NCBI GenBank assembly: GCA_009193035.1
Contig: SWDT01000561.1
Coordinates: 62,001 to 126,000 of the forward strand
Length of the DNA stretch: 64,000 nucleotides
DNA from: Halicephalobus mephisto
Taxonomy: Eukaryota > Nematoda > Chromadorea > Rhabditida > Panagrolaimidae
Direction: 5' to 3'
This document shows, in pieces, positions 23,097 through 34,949 of this stretch. Numbering within the stretch: position 1 is the stretch's first letter; the number at the start of each line of letters is the position of its first letter. The translations under genes were made by a program, and so were the position numbers. The notes beneath the pieces were generated by a model, which saw only the letters and a list, made by a program, of their open reading frames with translations, had not been told where the DNA came from and did no database searches.

Positions 23097-26000
23097 ATGA
23101 CCAAATTTGGGATGGATTTGTTGCTTTTAAAACGGGTATATACTCTTAGAAAAATAATTTTCCCAAGTTGGAAAAGTATTACTACTTTGTTAGCCATAAC
23201 CGTTCTGGTTATAAGTGCAATCGATCAAGTCGCTACTTATTATGTCGGAGTTCTTCCAAAAGGTTAGTTTGAAATTTAAATTTTTTGTAATTTTTGTTTT
23301 TTTAGAATTCCATATTGTGTTAGGAAAACGCGAAGAACAAGAATTTGAAAAATTAATAATCATGGCCGCTGCTATCGTATTTGGAAAAGCTTTGGTACGG
23401 TTGATTTTTATTTAAAAATCTTAAAAACGATTAATTTCATATATAAAAACTTTGAAAATAATCAATTTCATATATAAAAACTTTGAAAATAATCGACTTT
23501 GTATACAAAATCTTAAAAACGATTAATTTCATATATGAAAACTTTGAAAATAATCAATTTCATATATGAAAATATTTAAAAATAATCGACTTTGTATACA
23601 AAATCTTAAAAACTTTGGAAATAATCAATTTCATATATGAAAATATTTAAAAATAATCAATTTCATATATAAAATCTTAAAAACGATTAATTTCATATAT
23701 GAAAACTTTGAAAATAATCAATTTCATATATGAAAGTGTTTAAAAATAATCAATTTTATGTCTAAAAACTAAAAATAATTGACTTTATATATAAAACTAC
23801 TTAAAATAGTGGACTTTTACATATGAGGATTCTAAGAATGACTATTTTTTAACTTTCATATGCAAAATTAATAGTTTTTCATATATGAAAACTTTCACAT
23901 ATAATAAAGTTATTTGGAACTTAAAAAATAATGAATTTTATGTGTTGAAGTCCTTAAAGTAATTATTTTTCAGAGCATGGCGGCTATCAAGTATGCCACG
24001 AGCTTGCTTTACTTAAAATCCAGGGAAATTTGTGACTTAACAATGCACAGGTTGTACTTCAAAAGACATGGTTTCTACAGGTTGAATATTCTCAGTAACA
24101 ACCTGGATAATCCGTAAGTTTTCAGAGTCGTGAAAATTATAAAATTTTTTCTGTAAAAATTTTCAAACATTTGTTTTGAAATTATATTGCAAAATTAATG
24201 ATGAGAATAGAATTACGAAATCATCCCGAAAAGAATGTGTGGGAAATTTTAGGAGTTTTTGAAGTTGGATAAAAGTAATAGTGGGGTAGTTGCGAATCAA
24301 TTTCGAAGTAGTCATTAGTTTACTACTTTTTAAGGTTTTAGTTATTATTTCGGGAATTAAGAAATATTAAAAATTAGAATTTAGAGGATTTTTTAGAAAG
24401 ATGAAAATTTTAGGTAAAGGAATGAAGAGATAAGGGGTTGATTATGATATAATTACCGAATTTATCACTTTTTACTGATTTTTACACTGGAAATTCGAAA
24501 ATTCATACTACTATGGAAATTAAAAACTAAAATTTAGAGGATTTTTTAGGTGAAAATTTTAGGTAAAGGAATAGAGATAAGGAGTTGATTATGATACATT
24601 TACCTAATTTATCATTTTTTTTATTAATTTTTACACTGGAAATTCGAAAATTCATACTATTATGGAAATTAAAAACTAAAATTCAGAGGATTTTTTAGGT
24701 GAAAATTTTAGGTAAAGGAACGAAAAAAGAGCGCGCGCGCGAGTGGTGCAGTGCGAGTCGACTTTTGGAAAATGACCAAATTTACTATTTTTTCTGTTTT
24801 CTCTCTTTGCGCGGGAAATTCAAAAATTCCACATAAAAAATTAAAAATATTACAACATTTTTAAATTAAATTAATATTTTCAGAGACCAACGAATGACCC
24901 AAGATGTCGAAAAAACTTGTCGAATTTTCGCAAATGATCTTCTTGCTCCATTGCTTCTGGCACCGTTCATAATCATCTACTACACTTATTTGACTTACAT
25001 CTCGAGCGGATTTTTGGGACCAGTAACGATTTATCTTTTCTTCATTGTGGCTACTGTAGTGAATAAGATGTTACTTAGTCCGACAGTGGCTTTGGTGACA
25101 GAACAAGAAAAAAAAGAAGGCGACTTCAGAGTGAGACATGTCGAAGTCAGATCCAACACTGAATCAATTGCGTTTTATCAGAGTGGATTGACGGAAAATG
25201 TATTTACTAATCAGAAACTTGGAAGTTTGTTAAAAACACAAAAAAAATTAATTGATTGGAGATTTTTCCTTGGATGTGAGTTTTTAAATAATTTAAATTC
25301 AAAAAAATTATAATTTCTAATTTTAAAAAATCCTTATTTTTTAAAATAATTTTAATTTAAAAAAAATTCTAATTTTTTAAGTAATTTTAATTTTAAAAAA
25401 TTCTTATTTTTTAAATTAATTTTAGTTTTAAAAAGTTCTTATTTTTTAAAGTAATTTTAATTTCAAAAAATCCTTTTTTTTAAAAATAATTTTAGTTTTA
25501 AAAAATCCTTTTTTTTAAAATAATTTTAGTTTTAAAAAATTAATTTTTAATTTAAAAAAATCCTTATTTTTTAAATAATTTTAATTTTTAATTTAGAAAA
25601 ATCCATATTTTTTTAAGTAATTTTTAAGTTTTGAATTTTTAATGATTTTTACTTTTTAAATTTTTATTTTTGTTTTTATTTTTTTGAATAATTTTTACTT
25701 TTTTAGTGGCAACGAATTGTTTCGACTATTTTGGAGGAATTTTGAGTTATTTGATTTTGGCGATAGCGATATTTATTCAGAAAAATTACTCGGATTTGAG
25801 TGGATCTGACTTGAATGGAGTCATAAGCGAAAATGCTTTTTATTATCTCTACTTGATCCACTCCTTTACGAGATTGATATCCCTTTCTGAGGTCGTCGGT
25901 GACATGGCTGGAGTCACGCATCGTGTGGTTGAGCTTTTCGAAGAATTGAACAGACTTCATCGGGACAGATTGGAGACTGAAAGACCGCCTTCTACAGTAC

Positions 26001-27420
26001 CCAGTAATGTGGTCGTGTTAGCGTCTTCTGATGACGATAAAAAAGGCAGTAGTCTCGGATGTATATCGAGGACTCATGAAATGGAAGAAGGTAGAATTAA
26101 AAAAATTGAAGAACTTCATGGAAGACAAGCATATGGATTGGATTTGGATAGTGACGAAGAAGAAGCTGCTTATCTTCTTGGAGCTCCGAGAAATAATCAA
26201 AGAAGATCGTTAAAACAAGTTTCACATGCTCCAAAAACGGATTCAAACATGAAAGATGACGATACAGATAACGAAGAATGGCAAGATGACGGAATTGCTT
26301 TAACAATTGATTCAGCAACTATAGCTTTTCCAGATGAAAGAACAAGTGCACTTGTTTCAAGTAAGTTTATTTTTTTATTTTTAAAATTTTATAAAAAATT
26401 ATGAAATATTTAAAATTATAGTAAAAATTATAAAATATTTAGAATTTTATTAAAAATTACGAAATATTTGAAATTTTATAAAAAATTACGAAATATTTGA
26501 AGTTTTATGAAAAATTATGAAATATTTGAAATTTTATTAAAAATTACGAAATATTTGAAATTTTATTAAAAATTACGAAATATTTGAAATTTTATGAAAT
26601 TTTATTAAAAATTACGAAATATTTAGAATTTTATGAAATATTTAAATAATTTTGAAATTTATAAACTTTTAAAGAATTTTTTAAAATTTAATAGAAAATT
26701 TTGAAATTTTCCTGAAATTGAATAAAAATTGTGAATTAAGATCTTAATTTTCGAATTTTTAAAAAAATTTTAGTTTTGAATAATTTTATTTTTTTAGATT
26801 TGTCTTTCCAAGTTGTTCAAGGAAAAAATATCCTCATCACAGGTGATTCTAGTTCTGGAAAAACATCAATTCTTCGAGCTATGGCTGGATTGTGGTCTTG
26901 TGTAACAGGAAAAATTGAACGTCATTGGAAAATTCGACCTTCTTTTATGCTTTTTATTCCTCAAAAACCATATTTTCCTGGAGGAGGTCAATCACTTCGT
27001 CAACAATTGGTATATCCACTTAAAGCTTTGCCTGTTGAAAAAGATATTATTCGATTAGAACAAATTTTAAAATGGATTAATATGGATTATCTTCTTCAAA
27101 GATGTAACGGTTTTGATTCTTCGACCGATTTTGATTGGAATGAAACTTTATCTCCTGGAGAATTGCAGAGATTGTCATTAGGAAGAGTACTGTATCATCG
27201 ACCAAGAATAGTGTTTTTGGACGAATCAACAAGTGCAATAGGAATTGAAATGGAACAATTTTTATATTTACTACTTCAAAAAGAAAAAATAAGTTACATA
27301 AGTGTTGGTCATAGAAGTACCCTAAGGCAGTATCATGATGCTGAATTACATCTTGAAGGAAATGGTAATTGGACATTGAAGGACATGGATGAAGTGTCCA
27401 TAATGAGTTCTAGACACTAA
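23097..27420 (+). CDS. ABCD4: ABC transporter, subfamily D member 4 (lysosomal cobalamin type)
   Basis: Six exons (23097-23262, 23306-23394, 23974-24113, 24884-25275, 25707-26360, 26798-27420), all phases consistent, encode a 687-residue half-transporter: a six-helix transmembrane domain, then one nucleotide-binding domain. NBD motifs are Walker A GDSSSGKT (496-503), Q-loop IPQKP (534-538), signature LSPGE (598-602, a variant of LSGGQ), Walker B RIVFLDE (617-623) and the H-loop SVGHR (His652). LSPGE with ISVGHR fits ABCD4 better than the peroxisomal ABCD1-3. ABCD4 with LMBD1 exports cobalamin from lysosomes in animals; the nematode orthologue is expected to do likewise. Between the domains lies an acidic, probably disordered insert (about residues 350-470; [16 protein letters not shown]) that makes the protein longer than human ABCD4 (606). 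The chosen ATG places a basic segment ([16 protein letters not shown]) before helix 1. Confidence 0.93.
23410..23880. repeat. ABCD4 intron 2 array 'aatttcatatatgaaaactttga'
   Basis: Ten or so units of about 35-45 bp combine 'cgattaatttcatatatgaa' with 'actttgaaaataatc'. They share the motif of the upstream array at 21190-22860. Confidence 0.8.
24380..24760. repeat. ABCD4 intron 3: about 2.5 copies of a 140-bp unit, then a (GC)n tract
   Basis: Units contain 'gaggattttttag', 'ggtgaaaattttaggtaaag', 'gttgattatgata' and 'cactggaaattcgaaaatt'. At about 24731 the last unit runs into 'gcgcgcgcgcgag', the only long alternating CG tract in the window. Confidence 0.75.
25310..25700. repeat. ABCD4 intron 4 low-complexity repeats
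   Basis: About ten copies of 'taattttaattttaaaaaatcctt' variants, roughly 35-40 bp apart. Confidence 0.65.
26390..26760. repeat. ABCD4 intron 5 array 'aaaaattacgaaatatttgaaatttta'
   Basis: Eight to nine units of about 33 bp with little divergence. Confidence 0.75.
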
Positions 27421-27720
27421 TACTGTAAAGAAAAAAATTTTTGATCTCGAAAAATTTAAATTTTTTTTTTGCCTTCATTTTGTGCTTTATTTTTTTTAAG
27501 ACTCATTATCCCCGGGTTTTAATTATTGCCTTTACCCATTTTTAGAATTTTCTTCAAGACCGGATTTGTCTCGTTTGGACACTTGAGAAAGCAGACAAGG
27601 AAATTTCCAGTTTGTCTTTTGTTTTTTTTTTTTTTGTAATGAGTCGGTTAAAATAGAAAATGCGATTAAACGAGTAAATTTTTTCCTGAAGATTGAAGTG
27701 GATTTGAATAATCTGGAATA

Positions 27721-27765
27721 ATGTAAAAAAAATTTTTTCCCGGTAATCGGGAAAATTTTTGGATT
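27721..27765. other. Short hairpin downstream of ABCD4
   Basis: 'ttttttcccg gtaat cgggaaaa' with flanking A/T runs can form a stem of about 12 bp with a 5-base loop, 300 bp after the stop codon. Role unknown; it may be a relic of a small inverted repeat. Confidence 0.4.
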
Positions 27766-27949
27766 ACTAATGAGATTAAAAATTGAAAAAAAATCTCTGA
27801 AAATTGAATTTTGTGAAAAAAGTAAAAAAAGTTAAATCTCGACACGAAAATTATTGAAAATAAAAAATTAATGAAAAAATAATTTTGAAAATTATCGAAA
27901 ATAAGAAATTGGACAAAAGTTGGAATTTTTTGAAAATTGGAAAAATTTA

Positions 27950-28560
27950 TGGTTTAGTAGAAAAAATAATTTGGAAGAAATTTCAACATGGAAATTCCTG
28001 ATTATCAGGGGAAATTGATCAGTCGAATACGAGTAAAATTTAGGTAAGAACAGAAAAAAATTACTCCCACCACGAAAACTCCTGATTATCAGGGGAAATT
28101 GATCGCTCACTAATGTGAGTCGGTTAAAGTTTAAAAAGTAACTGAGAAAAAAATTATTCTCACCACGAAAACTCCTGATTATCAGGGGAAATTGATCAGT
28201 CGAATACAAGTAAAATTTAGGTACAAAGAGGAAAAAAAATTATTCCCACCATGAAAACTCCTAAAAATCATGAAAAGCTGATCATGTCGAGCGCGAGTCG
28301 AATTAAGTACGAACAGAAGAAAAATAAAATTAATTCCCGCCACGAAAATTCCTGAAAATCACACACTAGCACGAGTGGGATTAGGATCAAAAATAAAGAA
28401 AAAAAATGAGTCAGCTCTTGCCGCGAAATTTCCTGCAGATCATGTACGAATGCGAGTCGAATTAGGAACAAACAATGAACAAAGAAAAAACTAAAATTAA
28501 CTCCTGTCACGAAAATTCTTGATGACACAAAAAAATCAATTGTTTACCAGCGCGAGTTGA
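27950..28560. repeat. Degenerate array, unit about 85-95 bp, 'caccacgaaaactcctgattatcag'
   Basis: Three close units ('cctgattatcaggggaaatt', 'gatcagtcgaatac') are followed by four diverged ones that keep 'cacgaaaattcctga'. 'cctgattatcagg' is itself palindromic. The array grades into the next one. Confidence 0.75.
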
Positions 28561-28574
28561 ACTAAGCGCAAACA

Positions 28575-29005
28575 ATGAGCTAACAAAAGAAAAAAATCGA
28601 CTCTCGCCGCGAAAGTTCCTGAAGATCATGATAGACTTTTTTGATTTCAGGCATAAAAGGAATAACGGGTAAAAAGCAAAGAGAGAAATCGACTCTCGCC
28701 GCGAAAGTTCCTGAAGATCATGATGGACTTTTTTGGTTTCAGGCATAAAAGGAATAACGGGTGAAAAACAAAGAAAAAAATCGACTCCCGCCGCGAAAGT
28801 TCCTGAAGATCATGATAGACTTATTTGCTTTCAGGCATAAAAGAAATAACAGGTAAAAGAAAACAAAGAGAGAAATCGACTCTCGCCGCGAAAGTTCCTG
28901 AAGATCATGATGGACTTTTTTGGTTTCAGGCATAAAAGGAATAACAGGTAAAAAGCAAAGAGAGAAATCGACTCTCGCCACGAAAGTTCCTGACTGACCA
29001 TATTT
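28575..29005. repeat. Regular 92-bp tandem array, about 4.7 copies
   Basis: Units read 'aaatcgactctcgccgcgaa', 'agttcctgaagatcatgat', 'ggcataaaaggaataac' and 'aaaaagcaaagagag'. High identity between copies suggests recent amplification. The open frames on the minus strand are by-products. Confidence 0.85.
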
Positions 29006-29469
29006 ATTTTCACATTTTTCCACACACAAATTGAATATTTTCAAAAACTGAAATTTTTATTCATGAAATTTCTTCTTCGTATTATTTCTATTTTTATTAT
29101 TTTTGTAAATTTCTTAATTGTTTTAAATATTTTTAAAAAATATTTGATTTCTTTAGAGTTTTGTTATTTAAAAAACTAATTTTTGAAGAATTTTTCTTTT
29201 TTAAATTTAAATATTATATTTTTTCTGTAGTTTTAAATTCTTTAAAAAATATTTTTATTTTTTTGCTGTTTTAAGTTTTTTAAAGATTATTATTGTTTAA
29301 ATTTTCTTTCTACTTTGAAAAACTGAATGGAAGAAATATAAAAAAAGAAATATAAGGTATGAAATAAGTTACTAATTATGTGTGGAAATCGGATTTTGGG
29401 ATTGGGCTTAAGAATCTAGGCCATGGTGATAACAACATTATACAAGATTTTCGGGTACTGTAATTGGTT

Positions 29470-29880
29470 TAATTTTTTTTCTTCTTATATTTCTTTTACC
29501 TTATATTTCTTCCATCTAATATTTTAACCATCTTATATTTTTTCCTCTTATATTTTTCTATCTTATATTTTTTCCATTTTATATTTCTTCCTCTTATATT
29601 TTTTTTCTCTTATATTTTACTCATCTTATATTTCTTCCTCTTATATTTTTTTCATCTTATATTTTAACGATCTTATATTTCTTTTACCTTATATTTTTTT
29701 CATCTTATATTTTACTCATCTTATATTTTTTCCTCTTATATTTTTTTTCTCTTATATTTTACCCACCTTATATTTTAACCATCTTATATTTTATTCATCT
29801 TATATTTCTTCCATCTTATATTTCTTCCTCTTATATTTTTTTTCTCTTATATTTTACCCACCTTATATTTCTTCCTACTG
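29470..29880. repeat. Array of 'cttatattttttcct' 13-17 bp units
   Basis: About 27 units with the core TTATATTT separated by short C-containing spacers ('catc', 'cctc', 'accc'). Confidence 0.85.
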
Positions 29881-30339
29881 TCTTGAAAAACATAGATTTC
29901 CAAGACAGACCTTTGCTGAAGAACTACTTGATCGAATGCAAAAATACGGACCGTTTTTTAGATCCACGACAAATAATGTGCAAAATTTGATCTTATCTGA
30001 ATCATGAGCTGAATAAATAATCCACGGGATGATCGTCGTTGACCTTTTTGTTTGATCATCTTAAAAATATTTTTTTAAAAGTTAAAATTTAAGCTTATTC
30101 GAGAGTCTATTGTTTCGTTAGTTTAAAAACCAATTGACTCAAGCATTTTTGTTTCTGGCCAAATCGGGGAGGATTTTGAGAGCGCGTCCGAAATTTTTTG
30201 GTCAAAAATAAAGAATCCGGTTCAGTTGGGAGGTGTCGAAGGAGGTCCGTTTTTCTTCATCGGAGAATTTCGAACAAGAAAGGGAAATGAATCAGGCAGT
30301 CGGATTCTGTGGCCACTCTCGAGTCAGCCGCGTTCTTCG

Positions 30340-30640
30340 GGATCGCTTTTTTGGATTAAGGATTTTGAATTTTAGATTTTGAAGTTTAAAATTTTAAAGT
30401 TTAAGTTTGAAGTTTAAAATTTTAAAGTTTAAATTTAGAATTTAAAATTTAAAATTTTAAAATTTTAAAATTTGGAATTTTAGATTTTAAAGTTTAAATT
30501 TGAAATTTAGAATTTTTAAATTTAAGTTCGAAATTTAGAATTTGAAATTTTAAAATTTTAAGTTTTAAATTTTTAAATTTTAGATTTTAAAGTTTAATTT
30601 TGAATTTTGAATATTAAATTTTAAATTTTCAGAAAATTGA
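30340..30640. repeat. A/T low complexity before the WAP/Kunitz gene
   Basis: 'ttgaaatttagaattttaaa' type runs. The preceding 30010-30340 is unique and GC-richer but shows no supportable gene; it may hold the promoter of the next gene. Confidence 0.6.
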
Positions 30641-30660
30641 CGGGAACCATTTTTGACAAA

Positions 30661-33484
30661 ATGCTAAAAAAATTGCTTATCCTTGTTTTGATCGTAAGTT
30701 TTTTGTTTTAAAATTTTTAGGATCAAGATATTTTAAAAATTTGTGTTTTAAAATACAATAGAAAATCCGAAATCTTCAAGAATCTCGAAATTAGTTTAAA
30801 AATTTCATAAATATAGTTTTTAGAATTCTTATGATACTGTAATTTTTTAAAATCAAAATAAAATTATTTAAAAATAAAAAATTAATTTTGTTAAAAAATT
30901 CTATAAAAATTTTATAAAAGTAATTTTTAAGAAAATTATGTAAATAACTTATTTAAAAAATGATTTTATTTAAAAATAAAAAAATATAAAAAAGATTTTG
31001 TTTAAATATTAAAAAAATTAATTTTTGAAAAAATAAAACATTTTAAAAAATGATTTTATTTAAAAATAGAAAATATAAAATATAAAAAAGATTTTTTGTA
31101 AAGTAAAAAATATAAAAAAAAATATTTTATTTAAAGTAAAAAATATTAAAAAAAAAAAGATTTTATTTAAAGTAAAAAAATATAAAAAAGATTTTTTTAA
31201 AAATATTTAAAAAAAAATAAATTTTGTTTAAAAATATTTAAAAAAAATAAATTTTGCTTTAAAGTATTTTTAAAAAATAAATTTTGTTTAAAAATATTTT
31301 AAAAAAAATAAATTTTGTTTTAAATTTTAGCCCTCGTTAGTGTTGTGTGTTCGACGACCCTTGAGGCCATCTTCGTCGAGATATTCCTCTCTTGGTCGAG
31401 GTCTAAATATCTGTGATTACTATGCCAAGATCGGGAAATTAGACGAACATCCAGAATGCCAGAGGGCGATTGAAGCTCAAAAAACCACGACCCCCAAACC
31501 GGCTCCTCCCATGTGTTCCGTCAACGCCGCTCTTGTTCAATGTACTTCAGATGCCATCAGCTGTCCCAAATCCGGTCAGATTTGTACTCAATCTGATGGA
31601 TCTGAATGTTGTCAGGATGTTACTGTCGGTAAGTACTTTTGTGATTTTCCCGAAAAAAATTCTGTTGAATCGGAAACTCTCAAAAATGGACTGGATTTGA
31701 TTTCCAGTTTTGAGTGTTTTTCGTACTTGAAAAATGTATTGTGATTATTTTTGGAATCCAAGGTCGAGAGAGTTCCGGATTTTTCGAGGACTTTCAGGAT
31801 CTTGTGGAGGATTCTAGAGGGCTTAGAATCCTGTGGGGGATTCCTGAATTCTGCAGAAACTTCTGGAAGATTCTGAAAGTTTTTAGAATTCCGTAAAGGC
31901 TTCTAGAAGTTCCTAGAATTAAAATAGAAGATTCTCAAAGTTTCTAGAAAATCAAATAAATTCGCGTTGGGACCGTTTCTTAGAAAATTTAAATTTTTAA
32001 AATAATGGAATTTTTTGAAAACTTCTGAAAAATCCTAGAATCTTCTGAAGAATTTCTAGAATTCCGTAAAGGCTTCTGAAAATGTCTAGAATTAAAGTTG
32101 AAGATTCTGAAAGTTTCTAGAAAATCAAATAAATTCGCGTTGGGACCATTTCTTAAAAAATTTAAATTTTTAAAATAATGGAATTTTTTGAAGTTTCTAG
32201 AAAATTAAAGAAATTCGTGTTGGGACCGTTTCGTAAAAGATCTTAATTTTTAAAATTTCAGGTATCCCTGTCAGTCACATTAACGCCAAAGCTGGGAGAT
32301 GTCCTCAGCCCCTGGGAATCAGTGCTCTTCAGGACACTACTGTGGGTTGTTGGTTGGATACAAACTGTCCAGGGATTCAGAAGTGCTGTCTGGAGCCGAA
32401 TCCAGTGACGAACACTGCCACGAGGATCTGCAGAGATCCAGAAGGAATTTCTTCCGATTCCGTTTGTAACCTCCCTCTGGCAATTGGATCCTGTACAGCC
32501 CCGTCCATCAGATACTACTACGACGCTTCTGCCGGAAGATGCAACTCCATGACTTACTCCGGATGCGGCGGAAATGCCAACAACTTCCAGTCCCTCGCCA
32601 GCTGTCAAGCGACCTGTTCTGGATCAGGTCTTTGAATTTTTGCTTTTTCTTCGTCTATTTATCGCTTAGGGGTTTAGGGGCAGTTCTAATAGATAACAGA
32701 AGATTTCAGGAGTTTGTATAGGATTCTTGAAGGATTTCAGAAGGTTCTATAGGATTCTAGAAGGTTCCAAAATCTTCTAAGAAATGCCAAAAAGTTTCGA
32801 AATTTTCCTCGAAATAACAAAAGGCCTCAGAATCTTATTTAGGATTCTGGAAAATTTCAAAATCTTATATAGAATTCTGGAAGGCTTCAGAATCTTGTTT
32901 AGGATTTTGGAAAATTTCAAAATCTTGTATAGGATTCTAGAAGGCTTCAGAATGTTCTATAGGATTTTGGAGGATTTCAGAATCTAGTATAGAATTCTGG
33001 AAAATTTCAGAATCTTGTATAGAATTCTGGAGGACTTCAGAATCTTTTATAAGATTCTAGAGGATTTCAGAACCTATAAGATTCTTGAAATTTACCGGAA
33101 CTTTTTTCTGAATTCTAGACATTTCTGAAATTGCCTTCTGAATCCTAAAAATCTTCGAAAATTTAAAAATTCTGAATCCTAAAAATCTTTGAAAATCTTC
33201 TGTTTTTGAGCCTTGTGAAATTCGTGTTGGGACCATTTTCTAGGAATGCTTATTTCGGCTTTTTAGGCATTAGAGGAACTCCGGCTTGTCCCGCAGAAGC
33301 CAACGCTGGAGTCAACTGTCTCTACGCCCAGGCCGACGCTTGCTCATCTGACGCCGACTGTCTCGGTCGGGAGAACACTGTTCAGCCTTCTTGTTGTCTG
33401 AACAGGTTTATATTAATTATGCATATTGCAGCTTTTTTAACATTTTTTTTCAGATGTGGTCGACGAGTCTGTTATGTCTACTGA
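30661..33484 (+). CDS. Secreted WAP/Kunitz multidomain protein
   Basis: Five exons (30661-30693, 31331-31628, 32262-32627, 33267-33405, 33454-33484) give 288 residues. Exon 1 encodes a hydrophobic signal start (MLKKLLILVLI). Next come a linker with KTTTPKPAPP, a Cys-rich WAP-like segment (CPKSGQICTQSDGSECC), a second WAP-like segment (C124-C167, with six of the usual eight Cys), a complete Kunitz domain (Cys 179, 188, 204, 212, 225, 229) and a final WAP-like segment split over exons 4 and 5 (CGRRVC). These domains typically inhibit proteases outside the cell. The Kunitz P1 residue is Thr189 rather than Lys or Arg, so trypsin-type inhibition is doubtful. The exon 3 donor is weak (TCAG|GTCTTT); without it a TGA at 32633-32635 ends a shorter 234-residue form. 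An acceptor (aaattttcag) 32 bases before the ATG suggests SL addition. Confidence 0.85.
31770..32250. repeat. Intron repeats 'gattctgaaagtttctagaa'
   Basis: Degenerate units with 'ttctagaattccgtaaagg' and two to three copies of 'aaattcgcgttgggaccgtt' lie in the WAP/Kunitz gene intron 2. Confidence 0.65.
32690..33190. repeat. Intron array, unit about 42 bp, 'aggattctggaaaatttcaaaatctt'
   Basis: Ten or more units alternate 'gaaaatttcaaaatctt' and 'gaaggcttcagaatctt'. The 42-bp period keeps one plus frame open (RILENFKILYRILEGF repeats), but this lies inside an intron and has no coding support. Confidence 0.75.
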
Positions 33485-33654
33485 AAAGTTCAAAGTCAAC
33501 CGATCCAGATTTCAACGATCCTCTGCTTTAGCGTTCGCTTTGCCCACATCTTTCTGTCCGATTATTATTGTTGTTTGTTTTAAGAGATATTTATAAAGAG
33601 GATATTTTCAAATTTTGAACTCAAAAAAATTACTTTAACAAAATATGAGTTTTT

Positions 33655-33955
33655 ATGTAAAAAACCAAACTCCCGCCAAGAAAGTTTTGAAGTCATCTAT
33701 ACGGTAGTTTTCTTACAATGAAACTGAATTGACTCCCGCCAAGAAAGTTTTGAAGTTATCTATACAGTAGTTTCCTTACAATGAAACTGAATTGACTCTT
33801 GGCGCGAAAGTTTTGAAGTCATTTATACGGTAGTTCCCTTACAATCAAACTGAATTAACTCTTGGCGCGAAAGTTTGGAGTCATCTATACGGTAGTTTTC
33901 TTATAATGAAACTGAATTGACTCTTAGCACGAAAGTTTTTGTTTTAAAAAAGATA
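33655..33955. repeat. 62-bp tandem array, about five copies
   Basis: Units read 'ttgactcccgccaagaaagt', 'tttgaagtcatctatacggt' and 'agttttcttacaatgaaact'. Located 3' of the WAP/Kunitz gene. The remaining 34000-34850 is A/T low complexity dominated by 'ttttaattaattgaaatatt'. Confidence 0.8.
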
Positions 33956-34949
33956 TTTATAAAGAGGATATTTTCAAACTTAGAATTTGCATTTCTAAAA
34001 TCATTGGTATAAAAAATTTGTAAAAATTACTTCCATACAAGGTCCATAAACTAGTCGACCTCAAAATCAAAGCCGATTTCAAAGTTAAAACTAAAATCAG
34101 AGTTGATTTCAAAATTAACTTTAAAGTTAAAATTAAAATAAAATTTTAAAAAATTTAAATTTAAAAAATCAAAATAAAAAAATTTAAAAAATTTAAGTTA
34201 AATTAAAAATTTAAATTTAAATTTAAATTAAAACTCAAAATAAAAGTTAAATTAAAAATCAAAATTAACTTTAACCTCAAAATCTATTTTGTCATCAATT
34301 TTAACTTCAATCCCAATGTCGATTTCAAAAAGGAATTTGCAGCTTGCGTGCAACATTTGGACATATTGTTTTATCTTCATATTACGTGCAAGTTAAAAAT
34401 TTGACTTCGACATTGATTTTGGTAATTTTATAGATTTCAATTTTGAATATTTTTATTTTTTAATTAATCGAAATATTTTTATTTTTTAATTTTAAATTTT
34501 TAAATTAATCGAAATATTTCAATTTTTTATTTTTCAGTATTTTAATTAATCGAAATATTTAAATTTTTTAATTAATTGAAATATTTAAATTTTTTTTATT
34601 TTTTAATTAATTGAAATATTTAAATTTTTTAATTAATTGAAATATTTTAATTTTTTTTATTTTTTAATTAATTGAAATATTTTAATTTTTTAATTAATTG
34701 AAATATTTTAATTTTTTTATTTTTTAATTAATTGAAATATTTTAATTTTTTAATTAATCGAAATGTTTCAATTTTTTAATTTTAAATTTTTTAATTAATC
34801 GAAATATTTTAATTTTTTCCAAGTGGAACCTTTAATAAACAGGTCCGAACGTTGATTTCCAAAACCAGTTCCTAAATATTTGCGGAAATCGATGTGGCTT
34901 CATTGAGACCTCGATAAGAAGGCCAAAAAGGTCAATTGTATTTCCTGAT

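Noticed and set aside
27721..27765. Rho-independent-like terminator
   Set aside because: The hairpin plus T-run looks like one, but the genome is eukaryotic; listed only as a hairpin.
28268..29044. Series of minus ORFs (FFLSYF, LFALSSTR types)
   Set aside because: Frames of the 92-bp tandem array, repeated with the unit.
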